A DNA stretch of 64,000 nt from Anaeramoeba ignava (GCA_028826165.1 JAPDFW010000077.1:262501-326500), one strand, 5' to 3'; counted from the stretch's first letter, positions 28,101 to 40,310 are shown. The notes: generated by a model not told the origin, from the letters alone. Made by a program: numbers and translations.

Positions 28101-30880
28101 ATGACTAGTAGTGGTTTTTTTCGATTTGATTATATCTATAAACAAGGCTGGTAATATTATTTAATTTTAATTTAAGATTCTTTTTAATTTTTTGTTTAAA
28201 TTAAAAAAAATTTTTTGTTTTTTCTTTTTTTTTCAAATTTTTTTTTTGCTTTTTTTTAGGTTGTGGAAAAGAGGACATTTTAGAAAGAATTGGAAGAAAA
28301 GATATATGGTTTTACGTGGGAATGTTATTAGCTATTTTCCTAATCAAGTATTTATAATTAAAATGAAATTTATAATTAAAATGAAATTAAAAATTACGAA
28401 TAAAATTCAAATTTAATTCAAATGAAAATCTATATTTAAATTCAAAATTAAATTTAAATTCAAATGAAAATCTATATTTAAATTAAAATCTATGATTAAA
28501 TTCAAAATTAAATTCAAAATTAAATTCAAAATTAAATTCAAAATTAAATTTAAAATTAAATTTAAAATTAAATTCAAAATTAAATTCAAAATCAAAATTC
28601 AAAATCAAATTTAAAACTAAATTCAAAATTAAATTCAAAATTAAATTCAAAATTAAATTCAAAATAAAATTTAAAATTAAATTCAAAATTAAATTCAAAA
28701 TTAAATTCAAAATTAAATTCAAAATTAAATTCAAAATTAAATTCAAAATTAAATTCAAAATTAAATTCAAAATTAAATTCAAAATTAAATTCAAAATTAA
28801 ATTCAAAATTAAATTCAAAATTAAATTCAAAATTAAATCTAAAATTAAATTTAAAATTAAATTTAAAATTAAATTTAAAATAAAAATCAAAATTAAAAAT
28901 CAAAATTAAATTTAAAATTAAATTCAAAATTAAATTTAAAATAAAATTCAAAATTAAATTCAAAATTAAATTCAAAATTAAATTCAAAATTAAATTTAAA
29001 ATTAAATTCAAAATCAAATTCAAAATTAAATTTAAAATTAAATTTAAAATTAAAATTCAAAATTAAATTCAAAATTAAATTCAAAATTAAATTTAAAATT
29101 AAAATTCAAAATTAAATTCAAAATTAAATTCAAAATTAAATTCAAAATTAAATTCAAAATTAAATTCAAAATTAAATTCAAAATTAAATTCAAAATAAAA
29201 TTCAAAATTAAATTCAAAATTAAATTTAAAATTAAATTTAAAATTAAATTCAAAATTAAATTCAAAATTAAATTCAAAATTAAATTTAAAATTAAATTTA
29301 AAATAAAATTTAAAATTAAATTCAAAATCAAATTCAAAATTAAATTTAAAATTAAATTTAAAATTAAAATTCAAAATTAAATTCAAAATTAAATTCAAAA
29401 TTAAATTTAAAATTAAAATTCAAAATTAAATTCAAAATTAAATTCAAAATTAAATTCAAAATTAAATTCAAAATTAAATTTAAAATTAAATTTAAAATTA
29501 AATTCAAAATTAAATTCAAAATTAAATTCAAAATTAAATTCAAAATTAAATTCAAAATTCAAAATTAAATTCAAAATTAAATTCAAAATTAAATTTAAAA
29601 TTAAATTCAATATTAAATTCAAAATCAAATTCAAAATTAAATTCAAAATTAAATTCAAAATTAAATTCAAAATTAAATTTAAAATTAAATTTAAAATTAA
29701 ATTCAAAATTAAATTCAAAATTAAATTCAAAATTAAATTCAAAATTAAATTTAAAATTAAATTTAAAATTAAATTCAAAATTAAATCTAAAATTAAATTA
29801 AATTTAAAATTAAATTTAAAATTAAAATCTATGATTAAATTCAAAATTAAATTTAAAATTAAATTTCAAAATTAAATTCAAAATTAAATTTAAAATTAAA
29901 TTCAAAATTAAATTTAAAATTAAATTTAAAATTAAATTCAAAATTAAATCTAAAATTAAATTCAAAATTAAATTTAAAATTAAATTTAAAATTAAAATCT
30001 ATGATTAAATTCAAAATTAAATTCAAAATTAAATTCAAAATTAAATTCAAAATTAAATTCAAAATTAAATTTAATATTAAATTCAAAATTAAAATTAAAA
30101 TTAAATTCAAAATTAAATTCTAAATTTAATTCAAAATTAAAATCAAAATTAAAATCAAAAATTAAATTCAAAATTAAATTCAAAATTAAAATTAAAATTT
30201 ATATCTTTTAGACAACAGATAACTCTAAAGCAAGAGGATTAATTGATTGTGAAGGAGCAACAATCTCAGATTATCCAAAAAGAACAAATGGATTTTTAGT
30301 TCGAGAAAGTACAGGAAAAGAATTTCCAATGTCAGCAAAATCAGAAGAAGAAAAAAATGAATGGATAGAAGTTTTATCACATGTTTCACAAAATAAAGCA
30401 CCTCCACCAAAACAAACAACAAAATCAAATTCAAATCAAAATTTAAATCAAAATTTAAATCAAAATGAAAATCAAAATCAAAATCAAATTCAAAATTTAA
30501 ATCAAAATCCAAATTTAAATCCAAATTTAAATCAAAATCCTATTGAAAATCCAATTGAAAATCAAACAAATTTATCTCCAGATAATCTACAAAATGTTCA
30601 ACAAAATTCAACTTCTCAATCAGAAAATTTCAATCCAAATAATTCTATTCAAAATATTGATAATAATAATAATAAAATTGATAATCTTAATGATAATATC
30701 ATTAATGATGATAAAAAGAATCAAAATGAAAATTTTAATGAAAATCCTAATCAAGATCAAGATCAAGATCAAGATCAAGATGATGATTCTGATGACGATG
30801 ATGATTCTGATTCTGATTCTGATGATGAGTATAGGAATATGCAAAATCAAGAAGGTGATGAATGGACATTCCAAAAATAA
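28101..30880 (+). CDS. PH-domain protein, 3 exons, 268 aa
   Basis: Pleckstrin-homology domain protein, probably recruited to phosphoinositides. Exons 28101-28150, 28260-28347 and 30212-30880 join in frame. The domain begins YIYKQGWLWKRGHFRKNWKKRYMVL and continues NVISYFPNQ, with the basic residues of the beta1-beta2 loop that commonly bind phosphoinositide. Exon 3 supplies the rest (ARGLIDCEGATI, FLVRESTGKEFPMSA) and the closing helix with its conserved Trp (EEKNEWIEVLSHV). After about residue 115 the protein is Asn/Gln-rich and then very acidic (DDDSDSDSDDE), ending EWTFQK. No second domain is visible, so it may be a small adaptor. Intron 2 (28348-30211) is a 1.86-kb repeat that splits the PH fold. 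Confidence 0.88.
28400..30195 (+). repeat. (AAATTCAAAATT)n repeat in the PH-gene intron
   Basis: About 1.8 kb of AAATTCAAAATT with AAATTTAAAATT variants and rare AATCTATGATTAAATTC junctions (28490, 29827 and 29998), which mark larger repeated blocks. Multiple stop-free minus-strand frames (NLILNLIL, FNFEFNFE) are artefacts of the repeat. Confidence 0.93.
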
Positions 30881-31111
30881 TAAGATTCCAAAAAAAAAAT
30901 TTTGATATTTTTTTTTTGCTTTTTTCCAAGTTCAAATTTTTTTTTCTTTTTAATATTCCTTTCAACATTTTTGTTATGTTCGTTCACTTTCACTTTCATT
31001 TACTTTTTCTTTTTCTTTTTCTTTTTCATTTTTTAAGGAAAATTATTTTGATTTAAAAATTAAAAACAAAAAATTTATTTGCTTTATTTTATTATTTTAT
31101 TATTTTAAAAA
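30881..31111. other. Convergent 3' region, PH gene / TAF6
   Basis: 231 bp between two gene ends, T-rich with TTTCACTTTCATTTACTTTTTC. No reading frame or structure was found. Confidence 0.5.
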
Positions 31112-32626
31112 TTAAATCAAAGAATCACATAAATGCAAATTTGGAGAATAAAAAAAAGGAATAAAAGATTCACCAAGAAAAGTGAAAATTAAACTTTCGT
31201 TTTTATAAGAATCTTTTTCAATTTCTTTTTTTTCATTTAATAATAAATTTTGTTTTTGGAATTTTAAGTTGGAATTTTTTTTAGAATTTTTTTGCCAATC
31301 CAAATCAAGAGTAAAAACAAGATAATAAGAACCGATTGAAGAAACCAAGAGATGAAAACAATAAAAGGCTTGATATTTCCAGGAGAAGTTGAAGTGATTA
31401 AATTGAATATAATGGTTTATAAATTTCAAAGTAAGAATTTGAATATGAGGTAAAATAACAAGACGAATAGATTCTAAGTCAAGGGAAGCAATTCCAAGAA
31501 GAGAACCGTATAATGAGCGAAAGGAAGAATGAGAATTTAATAAAACGGACAAAAAAACGTTTGAAATTCTTGCTTTTATCTTGTTATTTTGATCCAAAAT
31601 GGAAAGAAATAATTGCGATAAAGTCCGTGAACATAATAAACAAAAATCCGAATAGAGAAGAGATTTAGTGGATTTGATGTTTGCATTTATCAAGCATGTG
31701 ATGATTAGAGGAAGAATCCTGAGGGAAATTTTATCAAGCTTGATTGCTTTATTGCGAATAAAAGATCGAAGCATTTTCATTAAAATGTATAAATTTTCAA
31801 TGTTTTTAACGTTTTGTTTAACATTCTCTTCAATAAAATCAATGAGATAAATTAAAATGGGTTGAATCGACGAATCATTTGCTAGTAAAAAAAGGATTGA
31901 TTCTTTTTCTTCTTTTGAATTACTAAAATAGGTCTGAATTATTTTGTCAAATAGAATTTGCAATTCTTGAGTTATTTTGGAATGACTTGATATTTGTCTC
32001 ACATCAACTTGTATTTCATGAGTTCCATCTCCTGTGATTTTCGAGCCCAAAATAATATTTGATGATTTGCGGACTCGATTTAAATAATCAAATTTTTGCA
32101 ATTTTGTATTTTCCACAATTGGATTCTCAGGAATTTGAGGTTCAACACCCTCAATTGATAACCAGTGAATATATAAAGTTGAATCTATAGGATATTCCTG
32201 TAAAGGTTCGTTAATAATATCTTTAACAAGCAAGGGTCTGTTATTTGTAGAAGTCAATAAAGGGACAAAATCAAAATTTGAATTTAAATTTGACTTTTTT
32301 TTTTAAAAAAAATAAAAATATTAAATTTAATTTTTCTTTTGATTTTTTTTTTTCAATTTTCTTAATCGTTTTGTTTATATCTTCATTTGTATTTCTTTTC
32401 CTCTTTTTTATTTTACCTCGATTTTCTTGATTCTAAATGATGTTTTAATGTCTTGAAGTTCTAATTTTCTTCTTTTACTATGTTTCATTGATTTTTTTGC
32501 ATCCTCAATTATTGAAGTGATTCTAAATAAAAGATCTGAAGCTAAAATTTGTGTTGATGAATCTTTAATAATGATTTGTTGAGAATTTGCAATATTTTGT
32601 ATTGTATTTTTAAATATATCAGACAT
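31112..32626 (-). CDS. TAF6: TFIID/SAGA subunit TAF6, 2 exons, 463 aa
   Basis: General transcription factor subunit that pairs with TAF9 in TFIID and SAGA. Exon 1 (32626-32417) is the histone fold (ASDLLFRITSIIEDAKKSMKHSKRRKLELQDI). Exon 2 (32293-31112) begins SNLNSNFDFVPLL and has the family linker DIINEPLQEYPID, then HWLSIEGVEPQIPENP, nearly invariant in TAF6. The C-terminal HEAT repeats follow (ILMKMLRSFIRN, LPLIITCLINANI, FRSLYGSLLGIASL, ILPHI). Intron 32294-32416 is 123 bp, phase 0. The last 80 residues after the HEAT region are Lys/Asn-rich and then hydrophobic, with no known motif. The gene is divergent from the VAP-like gene with only 90 bp between the starts. Confidence 0.94.
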
Positions 32627-32716
32627 TAATAAAAAAAAAATAATTTAAATGAGAAAAAATGATAAAAATTTTTTTTCATTTTTTTTTCATTTTTTTTCAT
32701 TTTTTTTTTCATTTTT
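32627..32716. promoter_or_regulatory. Shared 90-bp divergent promoter, TAF6 / VAP-like
   Basis: Both start codons lie at the edges of this 90-bp segment. On the plus strand it holds four TTCATTTTT elements in a row just before the VAP-like ATG. On the minus strand a single, poorer element (CATTTTTTCTCATTT) precedes TAF6. The promoter role follows from geometry and motif recurrence. Confidence 0.5.
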
Positions 32717-34004
32717 ATGACAACAAGTTTAATTTCAGATTTTTCTAGTCATTCTATAAGAGTTAATACAGCAATTAAATTAGTTCCTTCTTCTATTTCT
32801 TTTTTTGGACCAACAAATGAAGTTCAATCTCAAATTTTAACAATTTTAAACAATACAAATAAAAAATTTGGATTTAAAGTTAATTTTTATTTAAATTAAA
32901 ATTTTTATTTAATAATTTAATAATTAAATTAATTTTTTTTTAATTTGAAAAATCTCTTTCTAAAGTTAAAATCAATCGCACAAACAAGATATCATGCAGA
33001 TCCACATTGCGAATATATTTATCCAAAATCAAAAAAAGAAATCAAAAGTGAGATTTAAAAAAATTTATAAAAAAATTTTTTCACTTTTTGATAAAAAGAA
33101 AAAATTCCCACTTTAAATTTTCTTAAAAAAAATTAACTATAATTATTTATCAAATAGTCACATTATTAAAACCTCCAACAAACTGGAAAGAAGCTAAACC
33201 AGACAAATTTCAAATTGAGCTTCTGGAAATTGATCAAATTATACCAACAAAAAATTTAAGTCAACTTGTAATTCAAAAAGAAAAAAATTTGCTTCAAATT
33301 TTATCATTAATTTATTCTCTTTCTTTTAGATTCGCCAAAGTAAACCAACTTATAAATATAGATTCGATGTGTTTTTTAAGCACAAAAATTCCAAATTAAA
33401 TACAAAAGACGAAGATTTAATAAATGATGAAAACGATGAAAATCAAAAAGAAAAAGAAAAAAATCAAGAAGAAAATGAAGAAAAAAATCAAATTCAAAAT
33501 GAAATTGATAAATCAAATTTAAATTTAAATGAAAATCAAAACCAAAATCAAAATCAAAATCAAAGTCAAAGTCAAAGTCAAAATCAAATTAAATCAAATG
33601 ATGAAAATTTCATAACAAAAAAACCAACTGAAAATTCAAATCAAAATGTTACAAAAGTCGAAGAATCAAAATTAAAAAATAGAAATTCAGAAACACAACA
33701 AAATAATCAAGAAAAAACATCAAAGAATTTTGAATCAAATGATTTAATTGAAAGGAATATTATTCAAGATGAAAAATTAGATGAAAAAAAAGAATCAAAA
33801 CCAAATTCAAATTTAAATTTAAAATCAGAATCAAAATCAAATTTAAAATCAAATTTAAAATCAAAATCAAAATCAAAAAATTATCAATTGTTAAAGAGTT
33901 TATTTATTTATTTTTTACACACAAAAAGAGATATAATTTATATTTTTTTGATTTTATTTTGTTCTTGGATATCTTATAATTTGGGGAAAAAAGCAAAAAA
34001 GTAA
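32717..34004 (+). CDS. VAP-like tail-anchored MSP-domain protein, 4 exons, 342 aa
   Basis: Probable ER receptor at membrane contact sites. Exons 32717-32878, 32966-33047, 33158-33267 and 33330-34004 join in frame. The MSP domain covers about residues 15-140: SSISFFGPTNEVQ, then FKLKSIAQTRYHADPHCEYIYP, VTLL-like ITLLKPP, DKFQIELLEI and KYRFDVFFKH. The middle is a Lys/Glu/Asn/Gln-rich linker where VAPs carry a coiled coil. A C-terminal hydrophobic segment, IIYIFLILFCSWISYNLG (about 320-337), ends in KKAKK, fitting a tail anchor. In the family the MSP surface binds FFAT motifs. Identity as VAP rather than another MSP protein rests on this layout. Confidence 0.88.
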
Positions 34005-34301
34005 ACAAAATGATTGAAATTTCAATTAATTGATTTTTTTTTTTACAAAAGAAAATTTAATTTCTAAATCAATTTCTAAATATAAATCTAAATCAATTTT
34101 AAATTTATTTTTATTTTTAAATATAAATTTATTCCTATTTTTAAATATAAATTTATTTCTATTTTTAAATATAAGTCTATTCCTAATTTATTTTAAATTT
34201 ATTTTATTTTTAAATATAAATCTAATTCAATTTTTGTTTTTAAATTTTTTTCAATTTTTTTTCATTTTTCATTTCAAAAAAAAAAAGAATAATTTAAAGA
34301 A
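34005..34301. other. Spacer between VAP-like and PAF1 genes
   Basis: 297 bp. It contains imperfect TTTTTAAATATAAATTTATT repeats (34090-34220), then TTTTTTTTCATTTTTCATTTC about 25 bp before the PAF1 ATG, the usual start-proximal motif. Confidence 0.5.
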
Positions 34302-37103
34302 ATGGATCATTTAAAAAATCCGTTAGGACCAAAAAAAACAGAAAAAGATTTTGGATTTGAAGCTGAATTAATATTTAGAAATTTACTTCCTAATTCCAAA
34401 ATTTCTTAAATATAAAAATTCTGTTTTTAAAAGAAATTTTAGAACCTTTTTCATTTTTCATTTGAAAAAATTACTTCCAAAAAGTAAAAATGGATCATTT
34501 AAAAATCCGTTAAACCAAAAACAGAAAAATTAAATTGAAATCAAAATCAAAATTAAAATTAAAATCAAAAATAAAATTGAAATTGAAAATCAAAATCAAA
34601 ATCAAATTCAAAATCAAATTGAAAATCAAAATCAAAATCAAAATCAAAATCGAAATCAAAATCAAAATCAAAATCAAAATCAAAATTAAAATCAAAATCA
34701 AAATCGAAAATCAAAATCAAAATCAAAATCAAAATCAAAATCTCGTTTAAAAGAAATTCAAAATTAAAATCAAAACCTGATTTAAATCTTAAAATCAAAA
34801 TTCAAAGTTCAAAATCAAAATCAAAATCAAAAAAAATCAAAATCAAAATCAAAATTTCAAAAATTAAAAATCAAAATCAAAATCAAAATCAAAATCAAAA
34901 TTAAAATCAAAATCAAAATCAAAATCAAAATCAAAATCAAAATTAAAATCAAAATCAAAATCAAAATCAAAATCAAAATCAAAATTAAAATCAAAATCAA
35001 AATCAAAATTAAAATGAAAATCAAAATCAAAATCAAAATTAAAAAATCAAAATCAAAATCAAAATCAAAATCAAAATCAAAATCAAAATCAAATCAAAAT
35101 CAAAATCTAAAATCAAAATCAAAATCAAAATCAAAATCAAAATCAAAATCAAAATAAAAATCAAAATCAAAATCAAAATCAAAATAAAAATCAAAATAAA
35201 AATTAAAATGAAAATCAAAATCAAAATCAAAATCAAAATCAAAATCAAAATCAAAATCAAAATTAAAATTAAAATTAAAAATAAAAATCAAAATCAAAAT
35301 TAAATTCAAAAATAAAAATTAAAATGAAAATTAAAATGAAAATGAAAATCAAAATTTAAATCAAAATGAAAATCAAAATCAAAATCAAAATCAAAATCAA
35401 AATCAAAATCAAAATTAAAATGAAAATTAAAATTAAAATAAAAATCAAAATCAAAATCAAAATCAAAATTAAAATCAAAATGAAAATCAAAATCAAAATC
35501 AAATTCAAAATCAAAATCAAATTGAAAATCAAAATCAAAATCAAAATCAAAATCAAAATCAAAATCAAAATCAAAATCAAAATCAAAATCAAAATTAAAA
35601 TTAAAATCAAAATCAAAATCAAAATCAAAATCAAAATCAAAATCAAATTCAAAAATAAAAATTAAAATTCAAAAATCAAAATCAAAATCAAAATCAAAAT
35701 TAAAATTTATTCCTAATTTCTATTTTAGGACAAAGTAATAAAATTTTAGATGAAAAAGATAAGATTATTTTAGATGAAACTTTATTTAAAGAAAAACATG
35801 AAAGAGGACAAACTACAGTCCCATGGTTAAGAAGACCATCTTATATGGCAACTTCAATAAAAAGAGTTGAAACGTAAAAAAATAAATTGAAAAATATTTA
35901 AAATTGAAAATATTTAAATTAATATTTGATTCAAAAATATTTTAATTTGAAAATATTTAAATTTGAAAAATATTTAAATTAATATTTGATTCAAAAATAT
36001 TTAAATTAATATTTGATTCAAAAATATTTAAATTTAAAAATATTTGATTTAAAAATATTTAATTGAAAATATTTAGTCAAGAAACACAAAAACCAACAAT
36101 ATCCAAAGAAGAATTATTACAAGAAATTCGACAAACATTTGAAGATGCAAAAAAACCCTTAATTCATCCAACAAATCCAAATGCTGTTCCTGTTGAAGTT
36201 CTTCCACTTTTCCCAGATTTTGAAAGACAAACAACAAATTATTTCACTTTAACTTTTGATATTGATCCATTTCAAAAACCAAAAATTAAACCAGTTATTT
36301 TAAATAATCAAGTTAATCCTGAAATTGAAAATCAAATTGAAATTGAAAATCAAAATCAAATGGAAGTTGAAAATCAAAATCAAATTGAAAATCAAAATCA
36401 AATTCAGATTCAAAATGAAATTGAAAATCAAAATCAAAATCAAAATCAAAATCAAAATCAAAATCAAAATGAAATTCAAAATCAAAATCAAAATCAAAAT
36501 CAAAATCAAAATCAAATTGAAAATCAAAATCAAAATCAAAATCAAAATCAAAATCAAAATCAAAATCAAAATCAAAATCAAAATCAAAATCAAAATCAAA
36601 ATCAAAATCAAAATCAAAATCAAAATCAAATTGAAAATCAAAATCAAAATCAAAATCAAATTGAAAATCAAATTGAAAATCAAATTGAAAATCAAAATCA
36701 AAATGAAATTGAAAATGAAAATGAAATTAAAAATCAAAATCAAAATCAAATTGAAATTGAAAATCAAAATCAAATTGAAAATCAAAATCAAAATCAAAAT
36801 GAAACTGAAAATAAGAAGAAAGCTATTCTTAGATTTGTTAGTGATAAACATGATCAATTCTTTCAATTTTATTCACTTGAAAAATCAAATTTAAACGAAG
36901 AAACTTATTTACAACAAAGAGAATATTTTCATCAACCAACTAATACAGAAGAAATGTTACTTGTTTTCAAAAAAGACCAAATCTCTTATATTAATGTTAA
37001 AAATAAATTACATTGTTATAAAAAAATTAATAAAAGAAATCGATTTCAAAATGAAAAGAAACAAATTGTACTTTCTTATAACAAAAATGAAAAAGAAAAA
37101 TAA
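34302..37103 (+). CDS. PAF1: RNA polymerase II elongation factor subunit PAF1, at least 3 exons, one frame break
   Basis: Core subunit of the Paf1 complex, which acts in transcription elongation and histone modification. Exon 1 starts MDHLKNPLGPKKTEK and has FEAELIFRNLLP, the conserved N-terminal motif. The expected IPKFLKY appears in the next frame, so one base seems gained or lost near 34388-34402. Exon 2 (35729-35873) has GQTTVPWLRRPSYMATS. Exon 3 (36077-37103) has QEIRQTFEDAKKPLIHPTN and VPVEVLPLFPDFERQ, both PAF1 signatures. A Gln/Asn/Glu tract of about 160 residues (36330-36815), inserted where other PAF1 proteins are acidic, interrupts the domain before EEMLLVFKKDQISYIN. The piece between exons 1 and 2 (about 45 residues in other species) was not found. 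It may be lost, or hidden by the frame break and repeat intron. Confidence 0.87.
34465..34535 (+). pseudogene. Decayed copy of the PAF1 start exon inside its own intron
   Basis: TTTTTCATTTTTCATTTGAAA, then AAAATGGATCATTTAAAAAT, CCGTTAAACCAAAAACAGAA repeats the real start (CATTTTTCATTTC, ATGGATCATTTAAAAAATCC, GTTAGGACCAAAAAAAACAG) about 190 bp upstream. It has lost an A and the Gly codon and runs into the AAATCA repeat. Confidence 0.8.
34520..35710 (+). repeat. (AAATCA)n repeat in a PAF1 intron
   Basis: 1.2 kb of AAATCA/AAATTA/AAATGA hexamers on the sense strand. The same hexamer recurs in PAF1 exon 3, where it encodes Asn-Gln. No function other than intron filler is visible. Confidence 0.92.
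36330..36815 (+). repeat. Coding (AATCAA)n tract in PAF1 exon 3
   Basis: In-frame AAT CAA repeats with AAA/GAA/ATT changes encode (NQ)n, IENQ and EIEN runs, about 160 residues in total. The frame stays open through to conserved sequence on both sides, so it is translated if the assembly is right. Confidence 0.9.
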
Positions 37104-37365
37104 TCAAAATTCAATTTAAAATCCAAAAATCAAATTTAAAAATCAAAATTCCAAAATTCCAAAATTCCAATTTACTTTTTTTTTTTTTATTTAGGAATTA
37201 TTTTTTTTTCCACTTTTTTTTTTAATCAAAATAAAAAATTTTTAACGAATCTTTTTTAAATTAAATAAAAATAAACCGTTAAAATCAAAAATAATTTTTA
37301 ATTTTTAATTTAAATCTTTTTTTCATTTTTTTTTATTTCAATATTATTATTAATATTATTAATAA

Positions 37366-39647
37366 ATGAGTGCAAAAAAATTAATTCAATCAATTAAAAA
37401 AGGTTCAAAAAAAAAAGTTATTCTTTCAATAGAAAAAGTGAAAAAAGAAAAAGATTTAATTAAACTTTTATTAAAAGATAATAATGAAGAAATAAATGGA
37501 ATAATTAAAAATTTTTCAAAAAAAGTTAGTTTAAAAAAAGGGAATGAAATTGAATTAGAAAAATTCAAATATGATGCAAAGTAAGAAAATCAAATTTTTA
37601 TTTTTTGATTTATTGATTTGTTTTTTGATTTATTAATTTATTTATTTGGAATTTTTAGAGAAAAATTAATTAAAATTGAAGAATATTCAATTCTTGAAGA
37701 TGAAGATGAAGATGAAAATGAAAATGAAAAAGAAGATGAAAAGGAAAATGAAGATGAAAATGAAGATGAAAATGAAAGTGAAAAAGAAAATGAAGATGAA
37801 AATGAAAAAGAAAATGAAGATGAAAAAGAAAATGAAAAAGAAGATGAAGATGAAAATGAAAAAGAAGAAGAAAATGAAAATGAAAAAGAAGATGAAAAAG
37901 AAATAGAAGATGAAAAAGAAAATGAAAATGAAAGTGAAAAAGAAGATGAAGATGAAAAGAAGAAGAAAATGAAAATGAAAAAGAAGATCAAAAAGAAGAT
38001 CAAAAAGAAGATAAAAATCAAATTGAAAAAGAAGATGAAAAAGAAGATGAAAAAGAAAAAGAAAAAGAAGAAGAAAATGAAAATGAAAAAGAAGATAAAA
38101 ATCAAATTGAAGATAAAAATCAAATTGAAAATCAAATTGAAAATGAAAAAGAAATTGAAAATCAAATTGAAAATGAAAAAGAAGATAAAAATCAAATTGA
38201 AAATGAAAATCAAATTGAAAATGAAAATCAAATGGAAGTAGAATCAACTGAACAATCATCCCAAATAAATTTCCAAGAAGAAAATTGCATATATTTTTCT
38301 CAACTCAATCCTTTGCTTACACAATTCGATATGAAAGTTCGATTAGTTGCTAAATCTGATCCAAAAACTTACACAATTCAAAACAAAACATCAAAATTAT
38401 TACCATTAGTTTTAATGGATGAAAAAAAACAAGAAATTCGAGCAACAATTTTTAATGATTTAATCGATAAATTCATTTCGGAAATCAAAGTAGGTGAATT
38501 ATATTTATTTTCAAATGGGAAAATCAAACTTGCAGAAAGAAAATACGCACCCAAAAATAGTATTTATGAAATCACATTTATTCCAGAAACAAAAATGCAA
38601 AAATTACCTGAAAAATATGCTGAAAATTTCCCGAATATTGATTTTGAATTGGTTCCATTTAGCAAAATTGAGTCAATTCAAGAACAAACATTAATTGATG
38701 TAATTGGAATTTTAGAAGATCTTTCGCCTTTAGAAAAAATCGAGAAATCAGGCGAATTTTCCAATTTCAAACGGAAAGGTATGCTTGTAAATAAAGATTA
38801 TCAAATTGATATTCAATTTTGGGGATCAACTGCTGAAAATATAGAATCCACAATGAAAAATTATCTTGATTCAATTCCTCGTCAAGAGGACAAGATTCCG
38901 CTCGTTGCTTTCAAGCAAGTTCGTGTCATGAGCTATAAAGGGAAATATTTGACTTTCACAGACTTATCTCAAAGTTATTGGGGACCGAATTTACCTGAAG
39001 CGGAAGAAATCAAGAATTTTTATTTAAAAAACACAATGAAAAAAGGATTGGCTCAACAAATCAAAACAAATACGCTAACAAATCTCAGTTATCAAGACGT
39101 AGGAATTGATCAACGATATCTGATTTCGAAGGTTAATAAATTGGAGGATGATAAAAGAAACTTACCTGAGTTTGTTTTTGTGCAGGGAATGGTGGCATAT
39201 ATGAATAAAGATTTAGACAAAATAATGTATCCTGGATGTCTCAATTCGCATTGCAGTCGAAAGGTTGTGAAAAACAAAGATCTTTGGTTTTGCTCAAATT
39301 GCAAGACTCTTAACAAAAAATGTCAATATCGTTATATGATTGATATGAACATTCAAGATTTTACTGATTCAATGTGGTGCATTTGTTTTAATGCTTCAGG
39401 TAAAAGAATCCTTGGAATTTCTGCTGATGAATTGATGAAATTGAAAGAGGAGAATAATTCGCAAGAAATTGAACGTATATTTGACCAAGCTTTATTTAAA
39501 CGTTATATTTGCAAAATTAGAATCCAAAAACATATTTATCAAGAAAAAGAAAAAGTTACAAATACTTTAGTTTATCTTGATCCTTTGATTGAAAGAATTC
39601 GAGAAGAATCAAGAATTTTGATTGAAGAAATTAAGAAATTGAAGTGA
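37366..39647 (+). CDS. RPA1: Replication protein A large subunit RPA1, 2 exons, about 734 aa, one frame break
   Basis: Binds single-stranded DNA in replication and repair. Exon 1 (37366-37580) encodes the N-terminal OB fold that recruits partner proteins (KKLIQSIKKGSKKKVILSIEKV and continuing). Exon 2 (37659-39647) finishes it (KLIKIEEYSIL) and runs into a long Glu/Asp/Asn/Lys repeat linker. It then encodes DBD-A (YFSQLNPLLTQFDMKVRLV, EIRATIFNDLIDKF, YLFSNGKIK), DBD-B (LIDVIGILEDL, IQFWGSTAENI) and DBD-C with its zinc motif (CLNSHC, WFCSNC at about 39238-39302; QYRYMIDMNIQDFTDSMW). Within the linker the frame loses one base near 37955-37958, in an A run; the acidic frame continues one base over. 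The downstream part is fully open from about 37960. Confidence 0.93.
37690..38235 (+). repeat. Coding GAAGAT/GAAAAT/CAAATT hexamer tract in the RPA1 linker
   Basis: Purine-rich hexamers encode (DE)n, (NE)n and KNQIEN runs between the N-terminal OB fold and DBD-A. RPA1 always has a flexible linker here; this one is about 190 residues. Confidence 0.85.
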
Positions 39648-40310
39648 AAAAAAGAATTAATTTTTTAATTAATTTTTTATTAATTTTTAATTAATAATTG
39701 AAAAAGTGGAATAAAAAGATAATTTCAAATTAATTATAAATAATTTTTAAATTAATTTTAAATCAATTTTAAATCAATTTCAAATCAAATTTTAATCAAA
39801 TTTAAATCAAATTTTAATTAAATTTAAATCAATTTTTGAAAAAGTGGAATAAAAAGATAATTTCAAATTAAATTATCAAATTAATTTTTAATCAATTTTT
39901 AAATTAATTTTTAAATCAAATTTAAATTAATTTTTAAATTAAATTTAAATCAAATTTTAATTAAATTTAAATCAATTTTTGAAAAAGTGGAATAAAAAGA
40001 TAATTTCAAATTAATTTTTAAATTAATTTTAAATCAATTTTAAATTAATTTTTAAATCAAATTTAAATCAATTTTTTATTAAATTTAAATTAATAATTGA
40101 AAAAGTGGAATAAAAAGATAATTTTTAAATTAAATTTAAATCAAATTTTCAAATCAATTTTTTATTAAATTTAAATTAATTTTTAATTAAATTTAAATCA
40201 ATTTTTAATTAAATTTAAATTAAAAAAAGGAGAAAAATTATTTTATTTTTTTTTTCTTAATTTAATTTTTTTTCATTTTTCATTTTTTTTTTTGCATTTT
40301 TTTAAAAAAA
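39648..40310. repeat. Intergenic repeat with period of about 118-143 bp, four units
   Basis: The marker GAAAAAGTGGAATAAAAAGA occurs at 39700, 39838, 39981 and 40099, separated by AAATTTAAATCAATTTT-type sequence. The final 60 bp before the next gene are T-rich with TTTCATTTTTCATTTTTTTT. Confidence 0.85.

Noticed and set aside
28413-30183. Many minus-strand NLILNLIL / FNFEFNFE frames
   Set aside because: AAATTC repeat on the opposite strand within the PH-gene intron.
36300-36866. Minus-strand frame rich in Ile/Leu opposite PAF1
   Set aside because: Shadow of the coding AATCAA tract; PAF1 sequence on both sides fixes the real strand.
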